A stretch of 64,000 bases of DNA, from contig NZ_JBFJTH010000001.1 of NCBI RefSeq assembly GCF_041625495.1, positions 1-64,000 of the forward strand, written 5' to 3'. The DNA is from Litorivivens sp041625495. Lineage in GTDB: Bacteria > Pseudomonadota > Gammaproteobacteria > Pseudomonadales > Spongiibacteraceae. Within the stretch, counting starts at the first letter, position 1. Every line of letters begins with the position of its first letter. Under the pieces are notes generated by a model. That model did no database searches, had not been told where the DNA came from, and saw only the letters and a program-made list of their open reading frames with translations. This document shows, one piece after another, positions 7,001 through 15,431 of this stretch. The position numbers were made by a program, and so were the translations under genes.

Positions 7001-8242
7001 ATGTCTAAAAGAAGAGTGGTCGTTACCGGCATGGGGATGGTGACCCCGTTGGGCAACACACTTGAGCAGACCTGGAAAAACATTTGTGCGGGTAAAAGCG
7101 GTATTGCGCCAATCGAGCACTTTGATGCCAGCCCGTTTGCCACCCAATTTGGTGGCTCCATTCGCGATTTTGATGTTACGCCCTACATGGATGCGAAAGA
7201 AGCGAAGCGCTTCGACCCCTTTATTCATTACGGCATGGCGGCGGCCATTCAGGCTTTGGACGATAGTGGTCTGAAGATATCTGACGATAATGCGGACCGA
7301 ATTGGAGCCGCTATTGGTTCGGGTATCGGTGGAATAGGCCTAATTGAAAAAAGCCGACATATTCTCGACAGCTCGGGCCCCCGCAAACTGTCTCCCTTCA
7401 CGGTTCCGGGCGCAATTATCAATATGCTCGGTGGTCTTCTGTCCATCCGCTACAACATGCGCGGACCGAATATAGCAATATCGACCGCCTGCACTACGGG
7501 CACACACAATATCGGTGTGGCCGGGCGCATGATTGCCTATGGTGACGCGGATGCCATGGTTGTTGGTGGCGCCGAATTAGCCACGACGCCGGTGGGGCTC
7601 GGTGGTTTCGTTGCGGCACGAGCAATGTCTACCCGCAACGATGACCCGCAGGCAGCGTCGCGCCCCTGGGACAAAGACCGGGATGGGTTTGTATTGAGTG
7701 ATGGTGCCGGCGTGCTGGTGCTTGAAGAGTTGGAGTTTGCGAAAGCGCGCGGCGCCAGAATCTATGCGGAGTTGCAGGGGTTTGGTATGAGTGCCGATGC
7801 TTTTCACATGACTTCGCCGCCGGAAGACGGCAACGGTGCGGCCCGCGCCATGCAGGCCGCATTGTCAGATGCCGGTGTCACTCCGGCGGACGTTCAATAT
7901 ATTAATGCACACGGCACGTCGACGCCCGCTGGCGATATTGCTGAGGCGCGGGCAATCAAAGCCGTGTTTGGCGAAGCGGTCCACCAATTGGCGGTCAGCT
8001 CAACCAAGTCAATGGTCGGACACCTGCTCGGTGCGGCCGGGGCGGTTGAAGCAATTTTTTCGGTGCTGGCAATTAGGGATCAAATCGCACCGCCTACGAT
8101 CAATCTGGACAATCCTGATCAGGATTGCGATCTAAACTTTGTGCCACATACCGCGCAGTCCATTGCCATTGAGCGGGTAATATCAAATTCCTTTGGGTTT
8201 GGTGGAACCAACGGCAGTTTGCTGTTCGGCAAGCTTGATTGA
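7001..8242 (+). CDS. fabF: 3-oxoacyl-ACP synthase II FabF
   Basis: Condenses malonyl-ACP with acyl-ACP in chain elongation. The 413-residue protein begins MSKRRVVVTGMGMVTPLG and shows the Cys nucleophile in ISTACTTGTHN, the first active-site His in NAHGTSTPAGD, the Lys in SSTKSMVGHLLGAAG, which also contains the second His, and NSFGFGGTN near the end. The ATG at 7001 follows AGGGG; the longer open frame from 6869 runs into the terminator region and is not family-like. It is downstream of acpP's terminator, so it needs its own promoter or read-through; pabC follows 16 nt later. Confidence 0.95.
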   Translation: MSKRRVVVTGMGMVTPLGNTLEQTWKNICAGKSGIAPIEHFDASPFATQFGGSIRDFDVTPYMDAKEAKRFDPFIHYGMAAAIQALDDSGLKISDDNADRIGAAIGSGIGGIGLIEKSRHILDSSGPRKLSPFTVPGAIINMLGGLLSIRYNMRGPNIAISTACTTGTHNIGVAGRMIAYGDADAMVVGGAELATTPVGLGGFVAARAMSTRNDDPQAASRPWDKDRDGFVLSDGAGVLVLEELEFAKARGARIYAELQGFGMSADAFHMTSPPEDGNGAARAMQAALSDAGVTPADVQYINAHGTSTPAGDIAEARAIKAVFGEAVHQLAVSSTKSMVGHLLGAAGAVEAIFSVLAIRDQIAPPTINLDNPDQDCDLNFVPHTAQSIAIERVISNSFGFGGTNGSLLFGKLD

Positions 8243-8258
8243 GAGTGGCAACGTTTTG

Positions 8259-9071
8259 ATGTGGCACAATGGCCGACTTGTCACCGCACTGCCGTTGGAC
8301 GATCGCGGCTGGTCGTTGGGCGATGCTTTGTTTGAGACCATACTAGTGCGACATTCTGTGCCGGTGTGGCTTGACGAGCATCTCGCGCGACTGGCGCGAG
8401 GATGTGAGCGCCTGGGTATGGATTATTTGGAGAAGCTCAGTGCCGAGATTGCGGCTGCGCTGCATGCACAGCCGTTAACCTGCGGTGTTCTGCGAATTTG
8501 CCTAAGCCGCTGTAGCGATGGGCAGCGAGGCTATCGGCCGGCAACCCGGCGCTGCCACCGCTACCTGCAACTATCGGCCTATGCCGTGCCTCCCAGGCAG
8601 CATTGGGAGCAAGGTATACGAAGCTTTGTTGCGACCACGCGGCTACCTGAGCAGCCAGATCTGGCAGGGATTAAACACACCAATCGATTGCCGAATATAT
8701 TGGCGCGTGGTGAGCGCGACCCCGTGGTGTTTCCGGAAGGACTTATGTTGTCAGAATCCAGCGCTGTGATAGAGGGCATATCCTCTAATCTTTTTGTGGG
8801 TGCAAAGGGGCGACTGCTGACGCCGCGTCTGGATCGTGCCGGTGTAGCAGGTGTCGCCCGCGCCAAGGTGGTGGCGCTGGCGCAGCAACTGGGAATCCCT
8901 GTGTCCGAGGTCAGATTGGGATTGAATGATCTGTATAAGGCCGATGAGTTGTTTTACTGCAACAGCCTGATCGGCCTGTGGCCGGTGCGGCAATTGGACT
9001 GTTTTCACTACGCGTCATCACGACTTTGTCAGCAACTGCAAAAAGGTTTGGAATCCGTCTGGTATGGTTAA
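8259..9071 (+). CDS. pabC: Aminodeoxychorismate lyase PabC
   Basis: Fold-type IV PLP enzyme that converts 4-amino-4-deoxychorismate to p-aminobenzoate and pyruvate for folate synthesis. The 270-residue protein starts MWHNGRLVTALPLDDRGWSL and has the PLP lysine in AGIKHTNRLPN and the cofactor-binding segment LSESSAVIEGISSNLFV. The ATG at 8259 is preferred because it begins the family N-terminus; the ribosome-binding site (GAGAGTGG) is weak and translation may be coupled to fabF. The stop overlaps the mltG start by 8 bp. Confidence 0.9.
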   Translation: MWHNGRLVTALPLDDRGWSLGDALFETILVRHSVPVWLDEHLARLARGCERLGMDYLEKLSAEIAAALHAQPLTCGVLRICLSRCSDGQRGYRPATRRCHRYLQLSAYAVPPRQHWEQGIRSFVATTRLPEQPDLAGIKHTNRLPNILARGERDPVVFPEGLMLSESSAVIEGISSNLFVGAKGRLLTPRLDRAGVAGVARAKVVALAQQLGIPVSEVRLGLNDLYKADELFYCNSLIGLWPVRQLDCFHYASSRLCQQLQKGLESVWYG

Positions 9072-10104
9072 ATGGATCAAGCGGTGTTTTGCAGTGGCGC
9101 TTGCCGTGGGGACCCTGGGTGCGCTGGGCGTCTTGTGGGCTAATCACAAGCTGGCTCAGCCGCTCAATATTGCGTCGTCGGACTATATGCTAATGATTGA
9201 GTCCGGAACCGGTTTTTCCGAAATGAGCGCACGCCTCGAGGCGGAAGGACTGATCGGTTTTCCGCCCATTGTGCTGAATCTTTATGCGCGATTGTCAGAA
9301 ACTGAAGGAGCTATACAGTCAGGGGAATACCTGCTGCATAGTGGCCTGAATAGCTACGACCTGGTCGACTTGCTAACCCGTGGCGACGTGGTGCGATACC
9401 GGGCTACGCTGATTGAGGGCTGGACCTTTGCTGAGGTGCTGAATTATCTCAGCAATCACCCGAACCTGGAACAGCATTATGACCCGCAGAAAACGGTGTG
9501 GTCACAGATCGGGGTAGAGTCACCTCTGAACGCGCACCCAGAAGGTTTGTTTTTCCCGGATACCTACAGTTTTGTCCGGGGGGCGACAGATGTGGGTATT
9601 CTGTCTCGCGCGTATCAGCAAATGGTGCAGGTAGTTGAGACGGAATGGGCACGTCGTGCCGAAGGTCTGCCTTATGAAACGCCTTATGACGCTTTGATAA
9701 TGGCGTCTATTGTTGAAAAGGAAACTGGCCAGCCGCACGAGCGCGACCGTATTGCGGGTGTCTTTGTAACTCGCTTGCAGAAAAATATGCGACTGCAGAC
9801 AGATCCGACCGTAATCTATGGATTGCCGCAGGACGAAAGGCGAAATATTCGCTCGCGCCATCTCAAGGATGCTACCAATCCATACAATACTTACCGTCAC
9901 AGTGGCTTGCCGCCGACTCCCATTGCTATGCCGGGGCAGGCTGCCATTCATGCGGCTCTGAATCCACTGCAAGACGGCGCGTTATTCTTTGTGGCCAAAG
10001 GTGACGGCAGCCACCAATTTTCGGAAACACTGGATCAGCATCGACAGGCAGTGCGAGACTACCAGTTAAAACGCCGCGAAGATTATCGATCTGCACCGCA
10101 GTAA
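9064..10104 (+). CDS. mltG: Endolytic murein transglycosylase MltG
   Basis: Inner-membrane lytic transglycosylase thought to terminate nascent glycan strands. The 346 residues comprise a cytoplasmic tip, one membrane segment (about 7-25), a LysM-like domain and a YceG catalytic domain. The catalytic Glu218 in ASIVEKETG has the same number as in E. coli MltG. Conserved LQTDPTVIYGL and NPYNTYRHSGLPPTPI are present. It overlaps pabC by 8 bp, as in the E. coli pabC-yceG-tmk order. Confidence 0.95.
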   Translation: MVKWIKRCFAVALAVGTLGALGVLWANHKLAQPLNIASSDYMLMIESGTGFSEMSARLEAEGLIGFPPIVLNLYARLSETEGAIQSGEYLLHSGLNSYDLVDLLTRGDVVRYRATLIEGWTFAEVLNYLSNHPNLEQHYDPQKTVWSQIGVESPLNAHPEGLFFPDTYSFVRGATDVGILSRAYQQMVQVVETEWARRAEGLPYETPYDALIMASIVEKETGQPHERDRIAGVFVTRLQKNMRLQTDPTVIYGLPQDERRNIRSRHLKDATNPYNTYRHSGLPPTPIAMPGQAAIHAALNPLQDGALFFVAKGDGSHQFSETLDQHRQAVRDYQLKRREDYRSAPQ

Positions 10105-10190
10105 GTTCGACCATGCGGTACAAAATGGCCACAGGCGATGCCGGTTGACTGGGCGTTGGCGGGCCGACAATTCAAATCAAAGGGTACTGG

Positions 10191-10823
10191 GTGAAAGGTA
10201 AATTCATAACGCTGGAAGGCACTGAAGGGGTCGGCAAGTCGACGAATCTCGCGGCCATTGTGAAGTGGCTCGAAGATCACGCCATCCCATACGTGAAAAC
10301 CCGCGAGCCCGGGGGTACGCCACTGGCAGAGCAGCTACGTGAGTTATTGCTGGCCCCCCGGGATGAATCAGTGGATGCCAAGGCCGAGCTATTAATGGTT
10401 TTTGCTGCCCGCGCGCAACATCTTGCGCAAGTGATTAAGCCGGCGCTGGCGCGTGGTGAATGGGTGCTGAGTGATCGTTTTACTGATGCTACTTATGCCT
10501 ATCAGGGCGGCGGGCGAGGCTTATCGCTGGATGTGATCTCCGAGCTTGAATCGCTTGTGCATGACGGTTTGCAGCCTGACTGCACCATTTTGTTGGATCT
10601 GCCACCAAGAGAAGGGCTGGCGCGCGCCCAGGCGCGCGGTGAGCTTGACCGCTTTGAAAACGAGGCGCTGGCATTTTTTGAAAAGGTGCGCGCAGCTTAC
10701 TTGGCGCGCGCGGCAGCTGATCCCGCTCGATTTCATATTATTGATGCGAGCCAGACTGTTGAGGCCGTAGCCGAAGATGTTGTTGCGGTACTTAACCGCT
10801 TAGGCGAGGTCGCGTGTGACTGA
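10191..10823 (+). CDS. tmk: Thymidylate kinase
   Basis: Phosphorylates dTMP to dTDP with ATP. The 210-residue protein starts with GTG and shows the P-loop GTEGVGKST at 10-18, the DR motif in SDRFTDATYAYQGGGR, and a C-terminal lid segment (RAQARGELDRFE) with Arg residues typical of the E. coli-type enzyme. A Shine-Dalgarno AAAGGG lies 8-13 nt upstream. It overlaps holB by 8 bp and so shares its mRNA. Confidence 0.96.
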   Translation: MKGKFITLEGTEGVGKSTNLAAIVKWLEDHAIPYVKTREPGGTPLAEQLRELLLAPRDESVDAKAELLMVFAARAQHLAQVIKPALARGEWVLSDRFTDATYAYQGGGRGLSLDVISELESLVHDGLQPDCTILLDLPPREGLARAQARGELDRFENEALAFFEKVRAAYLARAAADPARFHIIDASQTVEAVAEDVVAVLNRLGEVACD

Positions 10824-11805
10824 GGCGATTCTTCCGTGGCAGGTATCTCAGTGGCAGCAATTGGTGGGTGCCGACAGTGAAGGCCGTCTAGGGCATGCGC
10901 TATTGCTGTCCGGGCCGGGTGGTATCGGCAAATTGCGTTTTGCGCGGGCGTTGATGGCTTGGCTTGTGTGTGAGCAGCCGCAAAATCAGGGTGCGTGCGG
11001 AAAATGTCGCAGCTGCCACTACGGTTTGGATAACCCGGACCTGCATATCATTGAGCCCCCCGAGGGCAAAAAACAAATAGCTGTAGATCAGGTGCGAGAG
11101 CTGGTGGCGCTCTCAACGCAAACCGCGCACCGCTCAGGCGGTCGCAAAGTAGTATTGGTTCATCCAGCAGACGCGATGAATGCCAACACTGCCAATGCAC
11201 TGCTGAAAACGCTTGAAGAACCCAGTGGTGACACGGTGCTAATATTGGTGAGTAACGAGCCGGCTCGCCTGCTGCCGACAATTCGATCCCGCTGTCAGCA
11301 GTTGCCATTTCCTACCCCGAATGCTTCGCTCGCGCTGGACTGGCTTAAAATGTCGGTGGGTGATGCCGCGCTTGCTGAAACCTGCTTGCGCGAAGCGGGA
11401 GGGCGGCCACTGGCGGCGCAGGTCCTGTTTGAAAATGATGGTCTGGCGGCGCGTGAGCGCTGTGACTCTCTGCTGCAGGCATGGGCAGCGGGGGAGCAGA
11501 GTCTGTCGCAGGTTATCGATGGCTTGAAAGAGGTTGAACTGGACTTTTATCTTGAATGGTTTGCCCATCGAATCCATGCGTTGCTGGTGGCTGTTATGGC
11601 CGAGCAATCTGATGACGTGAATGCCGCATGGCAGCGCTGGCTGGATAGGCCGCCGGCGGCGATATTGTCCTTTCAGAAACAATTACTGGATCTGCGGGCG
11701 CAAGTACAGCGAGGCGTTGCGTTGAATCGGCAGCTGACCATCGAATCGCTGTTGTTGAGCTGGGCGATGGTGTGCTCGTCAGCCAACGCGGGGCTTGGCG
11801 TCTAG
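10816..11805 (+). CDS. holB: DNA polymerase III subunit delta'
   Basis: Stator subunit of the clamp loader. This 329-residue AAA+ protein has a degenerate P-loop (SGPGGIGKLRFA), which fits the non-ATPase role of delta'. Zinc-finger cysteines lie in CGKCRSCHYG, and a sensor-1-like segment and the conserved NALLKTLEEP are present. It starts with GTG inside the tmk 3' end, so translation is probably coupled. pilZ follows, as in Pseudomonas rather than E. coli. Confidence 0.93.
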   Translation: MTEAILPWQVSQWQQLVGADSEGRLGHALLLSGPGGIGKLRFARALMAWLVCEQPQNQGACGKCRSCHYGLDNPDLHIIEPPEGKKQIAVDQVRELVALSTQTAHRSGGRKVVLVHPADAMNANTANALLKTLEEPSGDTVLILVSNEPARLLPTIRSRCQQLPFPTPNASLALDWLKMSVGDAALAETCLREAGGRPLAAQVLFENDGLAARERCDSLLQAWAAGEQSLSQVIDGLKEVELDFYLEWFAHRIHALLVAVMAEQSDDVNAAWQRWLDRPPAAILSFQKQLLDLRAQVQRGVALNRQLTIESLLLSWAMVCSSANAGLGV

Positions 11806-11852
11806 GCCCAGTATCGTTATGCTTGCAGTCTGATCTGGAAGGAGTAAACCCC

Positions 11853-12203
11853 ATGGCATTGAACCCCGGCGGTAAAGGCGGCATGCTTTCACTGAACATC
11901 AAGGACAAGTCTGTTCTGTTCAGTGCTTATATGCCCTTTATTAACGGTGGCGGTCTGTTTATTCCCACCAATAAACCCTACCGGATAGGTGACGAAGTAT
12001 TCATGCTCCTCACCTTGATGGAAGAGCCTGAAAAAATACCCGTAGCCGGACAGGTAGTGTGGGTCACACCGCGCGGCGCACAGGGCAATCGCAGCCCCGG
12101 AATTGGGGTTCAGTTTATTGGCGATGATGACATTGCCAACCGCAAGATTGAAGAATACCTGGCGGGTATGCTCGACTCGGAACGGGCAACACACACCATG
12201 TAA
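11853..12203 (+). CDS. pilZ: Type IV pilus assembly protein PilZ
   Basis: A 116-residue PilZ-domain protein closely resembling Pseudomonas PilZ: MLSLNIKDKSVLFSAYMPF, GGLFIPTNKPY, LGDEVF-like IGDEVFMLLTLM, VAGQVVWVTPRGAQG and GIGVQF. The RxxxR c-di-GMP-binding motif expected before the barrel is absent, as in Pseudomonas PilZ, which works by binding partners of the pilus extension machinery instead of c-di-GMP. The ATG at 11853 has AAGGAG about 8 nt upstream; an in-frame ATG at 11772 lies inside holB and is unlikely. It implies that type IV pili are made elsewhere in the genome. Confidence 0.93.
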   Translation: MALNPGGKGGMLSLNIKDKSVLFSAYMPFINGGGLFIPTNKPYRIGDEVFMLLTLMEEPEKIPVAGQVVWVTPRGAQGNRSPGIGVQFIGDDDIANRKIEEYLAGMLDSERATHTM

Positions 12204-12245
12204 GTCTCATCGCCTCCTGTGCGGCGGCGGTCAACGGATTCTATT

Positions 12246-13022
12246 ATGTTAATCGATAGCCACTGTCATCTGGACAGACTGGATCTCTCCCCCTATAACG
12301 GCGATCTAGACGCTGCACTGAACGCTGCTCGTGAGCGTGGGGTCGAGCGCATGCTGTGCATCGGCATCGATCGCGGCAACGCCCAGGCGGTGATTGATAT
12401 TGCCAGTCGTAACAGCGATATTTATGCCTCTGTGGGTATTCATCCACTGGATCTGTCCGACAACGTTGAACCCAGCGAAGCGCTCGTCGCACTGGCAGAT
12501 AACGAAAACGTCATCGCCATAGGCGAGACCGGTCTAGACTATTACTACTCGCAAGATAATAAGACGGCGCAGCAGGAAAGTTTTCGCAACCATCTGCGCG
12601 CTGCTGCCAAAACCGGCAAGCCCGCCATCGTTCACACCCGTAACGCGCGGGAAGATACCCTGGCCATCATCCGCGAAGCATCCGACCCCGACGTTGCGGG
12701 TGTTTTGCATTGTTTTACCGAGAGTCGCGAGATGGCGCATGCGGCGCTGGATCTGAATTTTTATATCTCGTTTTCCGGCATTATCACGTTTAAAAATGCT
12801 GCAGATTTGCGCGACGTGGTTGCCAGCGTACCGATGGACCGTATCCTAGTGGAAACGGATTCCCCCTATCTTGCTCCGGTGCCTTTTCGCGGCAAAAAGA
12901 ATGAGCCGAAGTACGTGGTGGAGGTGGCGCAGTGCGTGGCAGAGATCAAGGGAATCTCCTACGATCAGGTGGTCGCGCAAACGGCCGACAATTTTAATCG
13001 CCTGTTCAAGCTGGCGGCATAG
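12246..13022 (+). CDS. tatD: TatD family metal-dependent DNase
   Basis: TIM-barrel metal hydrolase of the TatD/YcfH family, with 3'-5' exonuclease activity in characterised members. The 258-residue protein starts MLIDSHCHLD, where His6 and His8 bind metal; other metal-site segments are AIGETGLDYYY, PAIVHTRNARED, LHCFTESR and ETDSPYLAP. The holB-pilZ-tatD order is the Pseudomonas arrangement; the gene is the last of this replication/lipid cluster. Confidence 0.92.
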   Translation: MLIDSHCHLDRLDLSPYNGDLDAALNAARERGVERMLCIGIDRGNAQAVIDIASRNSDIYASVGIHPLDLSDNVEPSEALVALADNENVIAIGETGLDYYYSQDNKTAQQESFRNHLRAAAKTGKPAIVHTRNAREDTLAIIREASDPDVAGVLHCFTESREMAHAALDLNFYISFSGIITFKNAADLRDVVASVPMDRILVETDSPYLAPVPFRGKKNEPKYVVEVAQCVAEIKGISYDQVVAQTADNFNRLFKLAA

Positions 13023-13036
13023 AAAGGTAGAAGGTT

Positions 13037-14149
13037 TTGACCGAATTGCAGAAAACCCCGCTGTTTCAGTTGCATCAGGAACTCGGCGCAAAGATGGTGC
13101 CCTTTGCAGGTTATGCGATGCCTGTTCAATACAGCGACGGTGTTTTGAAAGAGCATCTGGCTACGAGAGAAAGCGCAGGTCTGTTTGATGTTTCCCATAT
13201 GGGACAGATTCGCGTAACCGGAGACGGTATTGCCGAGGCTTTGGAAACTGTGCTGCCCCAGGATGTGATAAGCCTGCCGCCAAACCGTCAACGCTATGGC
13301 CTGCTGACCAATGAACATGGCGGTATACTGGATGATCTGATGTTTGCCAACTGTGGTGACCATTTCATGCTGGTGGTTAACGCGGCCTGTAAGAGCGACG
13401 ATTTTGCCTGGTTGCGTGAGCGACTGCCCGAGCATATTCAGCTCCAGATGCTCAATGATCGAGCTCTGCTTGCATTGCAGGGACCAATGGCGCGTACGGT
13501 GATGAGTCGGCTAGCGCCGGGTACCGAGAGCATGGTGTTTATGGATACAGCCGATGTCGCGATTGCGGGTATCGATTGCTGGGTAAGCTGTTCGGGATAT
13601 ACCGGTGAAGATGGATATGAAATCTCTGTGTCTGCCTATCAAGCCGAAGCTTTGGCCAGAGCTTTACTAGATTGCCCGGAAGTGTCCCCCATCGGTCTGG
13701 GCGCGCGCGATTCCCTTCGCCTTGAAGCGGGCCTATGTCTTTACGGACACGATATTGACGAAGAAAAGACCCCTGTCACGGGCAATCTAAAATGGGCTAT
13801 TTCAAAGGCGCGCCGCCCTGATGGCGAGCGCTCTGGTGGGTATCCTGGCGCGGCAGTTGTGAATGCACAGTGGACAGAAGGTGGAAACCAGAAACGCGTC
13901 CTGCTGGATATTGAAGGTCGAGCGCCGGTTCGCGAAGGTGCCATTATAGTCAATGCCGATGGTAACGAGCTTGGCATCGTGACCAGCGGCGGTTTTGGTC
14001 CCAGCGTGGGTAGGCCGGTCGCGATGGGCTATGTCAGCAGTCAGGCACTGGAAGAGGGGTTGGCGTTATTTGCACAGGTGCGCAAAAAACTCATTCCGAT
14101 TCATCTGCGCACTCAGCCCTTTGTCGAACAACGCTATTTTCGGGGCTGA
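13037..14149 (+). CDS. gcvT: Aminomethyltransferase GcvT
   Basis: T-protein of the glycine cleavage system, moving the methylene group from the H-protein-bound intermediate to tetrahydrofolate. The 370-residue protein begins with a TTG codon (MTELQKTPLFQLHQELGAK), required to keep the conserved N-terminus; AAAGG lies about 10 nt before it. It shows MPVQYSDGVLKEH, LFDVSHMGQI, DSLRLEAGLCLYGHDID and GGFGPSVGRPVAMGYV. The KGCYxGQE-type motif of the related YgfZ is absent. gcvH and gcvP are not nearby, so the rest of the system must be encoded elsewhere. Confidence 0.92.
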   Translation: MTELQKTPLFQLHQELGAKMVPFAGYAMPVQYSDGVLKEHLATRESAGLFDVSHMGQIRVTGDGIAEALETVLPQDVISLPPNRQRYGLLTNEHGGILDDLMFANCGDHFMLVVNAACKSDDFAWLRERLPEHIQLQMLNDRALLALQGPMARTVMSRLAPGTESMVFMDTADVAIAGIDCWVSCSGYTGEDGYEISVSAYQAEALARALLDCPEVSPIGLGARDSLRLEAGLCLYGHDIDEEKTPVTGNLKWAISKARRPDGERSGGYPGAAVVNAQWTEGGNQKRVLLDIEGRAPVREGAIIVNADGNELGIVTSGGFGPSVGRPVAMGYVSSQALEEGLALFAQVRKKLIPIHLRTQPFVEQRYFRG

Positions 14150-14161
14150 TTTACGCTAATC

Positions 14162-15211
14162 ATGAGTGCCTATCAGCTTGGTATCATTGAAGGTTTCTAT
14201 GGCCGCCAATGGTCCTGGGAAGATCGGTGCGACATGGCTGCTTTTCTCGCCGGTGCGGGTTACAGCCATTATCTCTACGCACCTAAAGGCGATACCTCGC
14301 TCCGAGCCCGCTGGCGTGAGCCGTTTAACGCACTGGAATCATTGTCGGCATTGGCGGCGGAATGCCGCACTCAGGGGCTTAAGTTTGGTGTTGGCCTGTC
14401 ACCGATGGGCTTGCAGATGGGCTACACCAAGGCCGATCGGCAGGTTTTGCTCGATCGTCTGCGAGAGCTAGACGCCACCGGCCTGGAAGTTCTCTGGATT
14501 CTTTTCGACGATATGCGCGGTGATCGCAGTGAACTGGCGGCGAATCAGTGCGCGGTGATGGCTGACGTGCGACAGGCATTTTCCGGCGAGCTAGCGGTGT
14601 GTCCCAGCTACTACAGTTTTGACCCGGTACTCGATGAAGTCTTTGGCCAAAGACCGCAACACTACCTGCAGGATCTGGCGGCAGGGTTAGATGACAGTGT
14701 AGGTATTCTCTGGACAGGGAATCAGGTTATCAACCAGACAATTACCGCTCAAGACTGCCTGCAATTTACCCGGCTGACGGGGCGTAAAGCACTGCTGTGG
14801 GATAATTATCCAGTTAATGATGGACGTAAAACCTCCCCTTACCTGAACCTAAACGCTTTCACCGGACGTCAGCCAGAACTGGCAGAATTCGCGGCCGGCC
14901 ATTTTGCCAACCCGATGAATCAGCCGAATCTGTCAAAAATTCCCTTGCGGACGCTGCCACCATTGTTTCAGGGCTACACTGATGCGGATGCCTTGAGGGC
15001 CCAGTCGCTGTCGCTATTGCCTGAGGCGTTAGCGAGCCTTCTGGCGCGGGATTGGGAGATATTTCAGCGCAGGGGCTTGGATGGGTTGGGTCAGGCGGAA
15101 AAAGCGAGCCTGGAAGCCGACTATACTGCGCTGGACCATCCGGCAGCGGATGAGGTCTGCGACTGGCTTAACGGCGGCTACACTTTTGATCCGGAGTGCT
15201 TGACGGGTTGA
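14162..15211 (+). CDS. GH84-type beta-N-acetylglucosaminidase
   Basis: A 349-residue protein of the GH84 (NAGidase / O-GlcNAcase) family. Visible are the opening motif GIIEGFYGRQWSW (7-19), the adjacent catalytic aspartates Asp116-Asp117 in ILFDDM, WTGNQV (184-189) and the substrate-binding WDNYPVND (213-220). The family removes beta-linked N-acetylglucosamine by substrate-assisted catalysis. No signal peptide is seen, and the N-terminal and C-terminal accessory domains of secreted clostridial or Bacteroides enzymes are missing, so this is a minimal, probably cytoplasmic form. It follows gcvT by 12 nt. The natural substrate, whether murein-derived, chitin-derived or protein-linked, cannot be told. 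Confidence 0.82.
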   Translation: MSAYQLGIIEGFYGRQWSWEDRCDMAAFLAGAGYSHYLYAPKGDTSLRARWREPFNALESLSALAAECRTQGLKFGVGLSPMGLQMGYTKADRQVLLDRLRELDATGLEVLWILFDDMRGDRSELAANQCAVMADVRQAFSGELAVCPSYYSFDPVLDEVFGQRPQHYLQDLAAGLDDSVGILWTGNQVINQTITAQDCLQFTRLTGRKALLWDNYPVNDGRKTSPYLNLNAFTGRQPELAEFAAGHFANPMNQPNLSKIPLRTLPPLFQGYTDADALRAQSLSLLPEALASLLARDWEIFQRRGLDGLGQAEKASLEADYTALDHPAADEVCDWLNGGYTFDPECLTG

Positions 15212-15272
15212 TCGGGCCGGGTGCGAAGCGGTTGCGCAAATGGCCAGCTTCCGGTAATGTCTGCGCCCCATG

Positions 15273-15284
15273 TTTACATGTAAA
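15273..15284. promoter_or_regulatory. Palindrome upstream of fadB
   Basis: TTTACATGTAAA is a perfect 12-bp palindrome inside the wider dyad ATGTTTACATGTAAAACAT (15270-15288), in the 220-bp gap before fadB. It may be an operator for a fatty-acid-responsive repressor of the FadR or PsrA kind, but it does not match either published consensus closely. Nothing else in the gap stands out beyond the fadB ribosome-binding site. Confidence 0.4.
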
Positions 15285-15431
15285 ACATAAGTTGTGGTCC
15301 GGGCCCACCCGATGGTGCACTGGACAATAACTTGCGATGAGCGTCTGTCGAGGTTTCGACAACTGCCGGTTTGCCGGCGATGTGTTCACGCTGCGCTGCA
15401 GCCAATAACTCAAGTGATGTGAGGAAAACAC

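Noticed and set aside
8263..8277. GGCACAATGGCCGAC near the pabC start as a fourth shared promoter motif
   Set aside because: It lies inside the pabC coding sequence directly after the start codon and has no suitable -35 partner; probably coincidence.
13037..14149. YgfZ (tRNA-modifying GcvT-like protein) instead of GcvT
   Set aside because: The YgfZ KGCYxGQE-type motif is absent and GcvT-specific segments are present over the full length.
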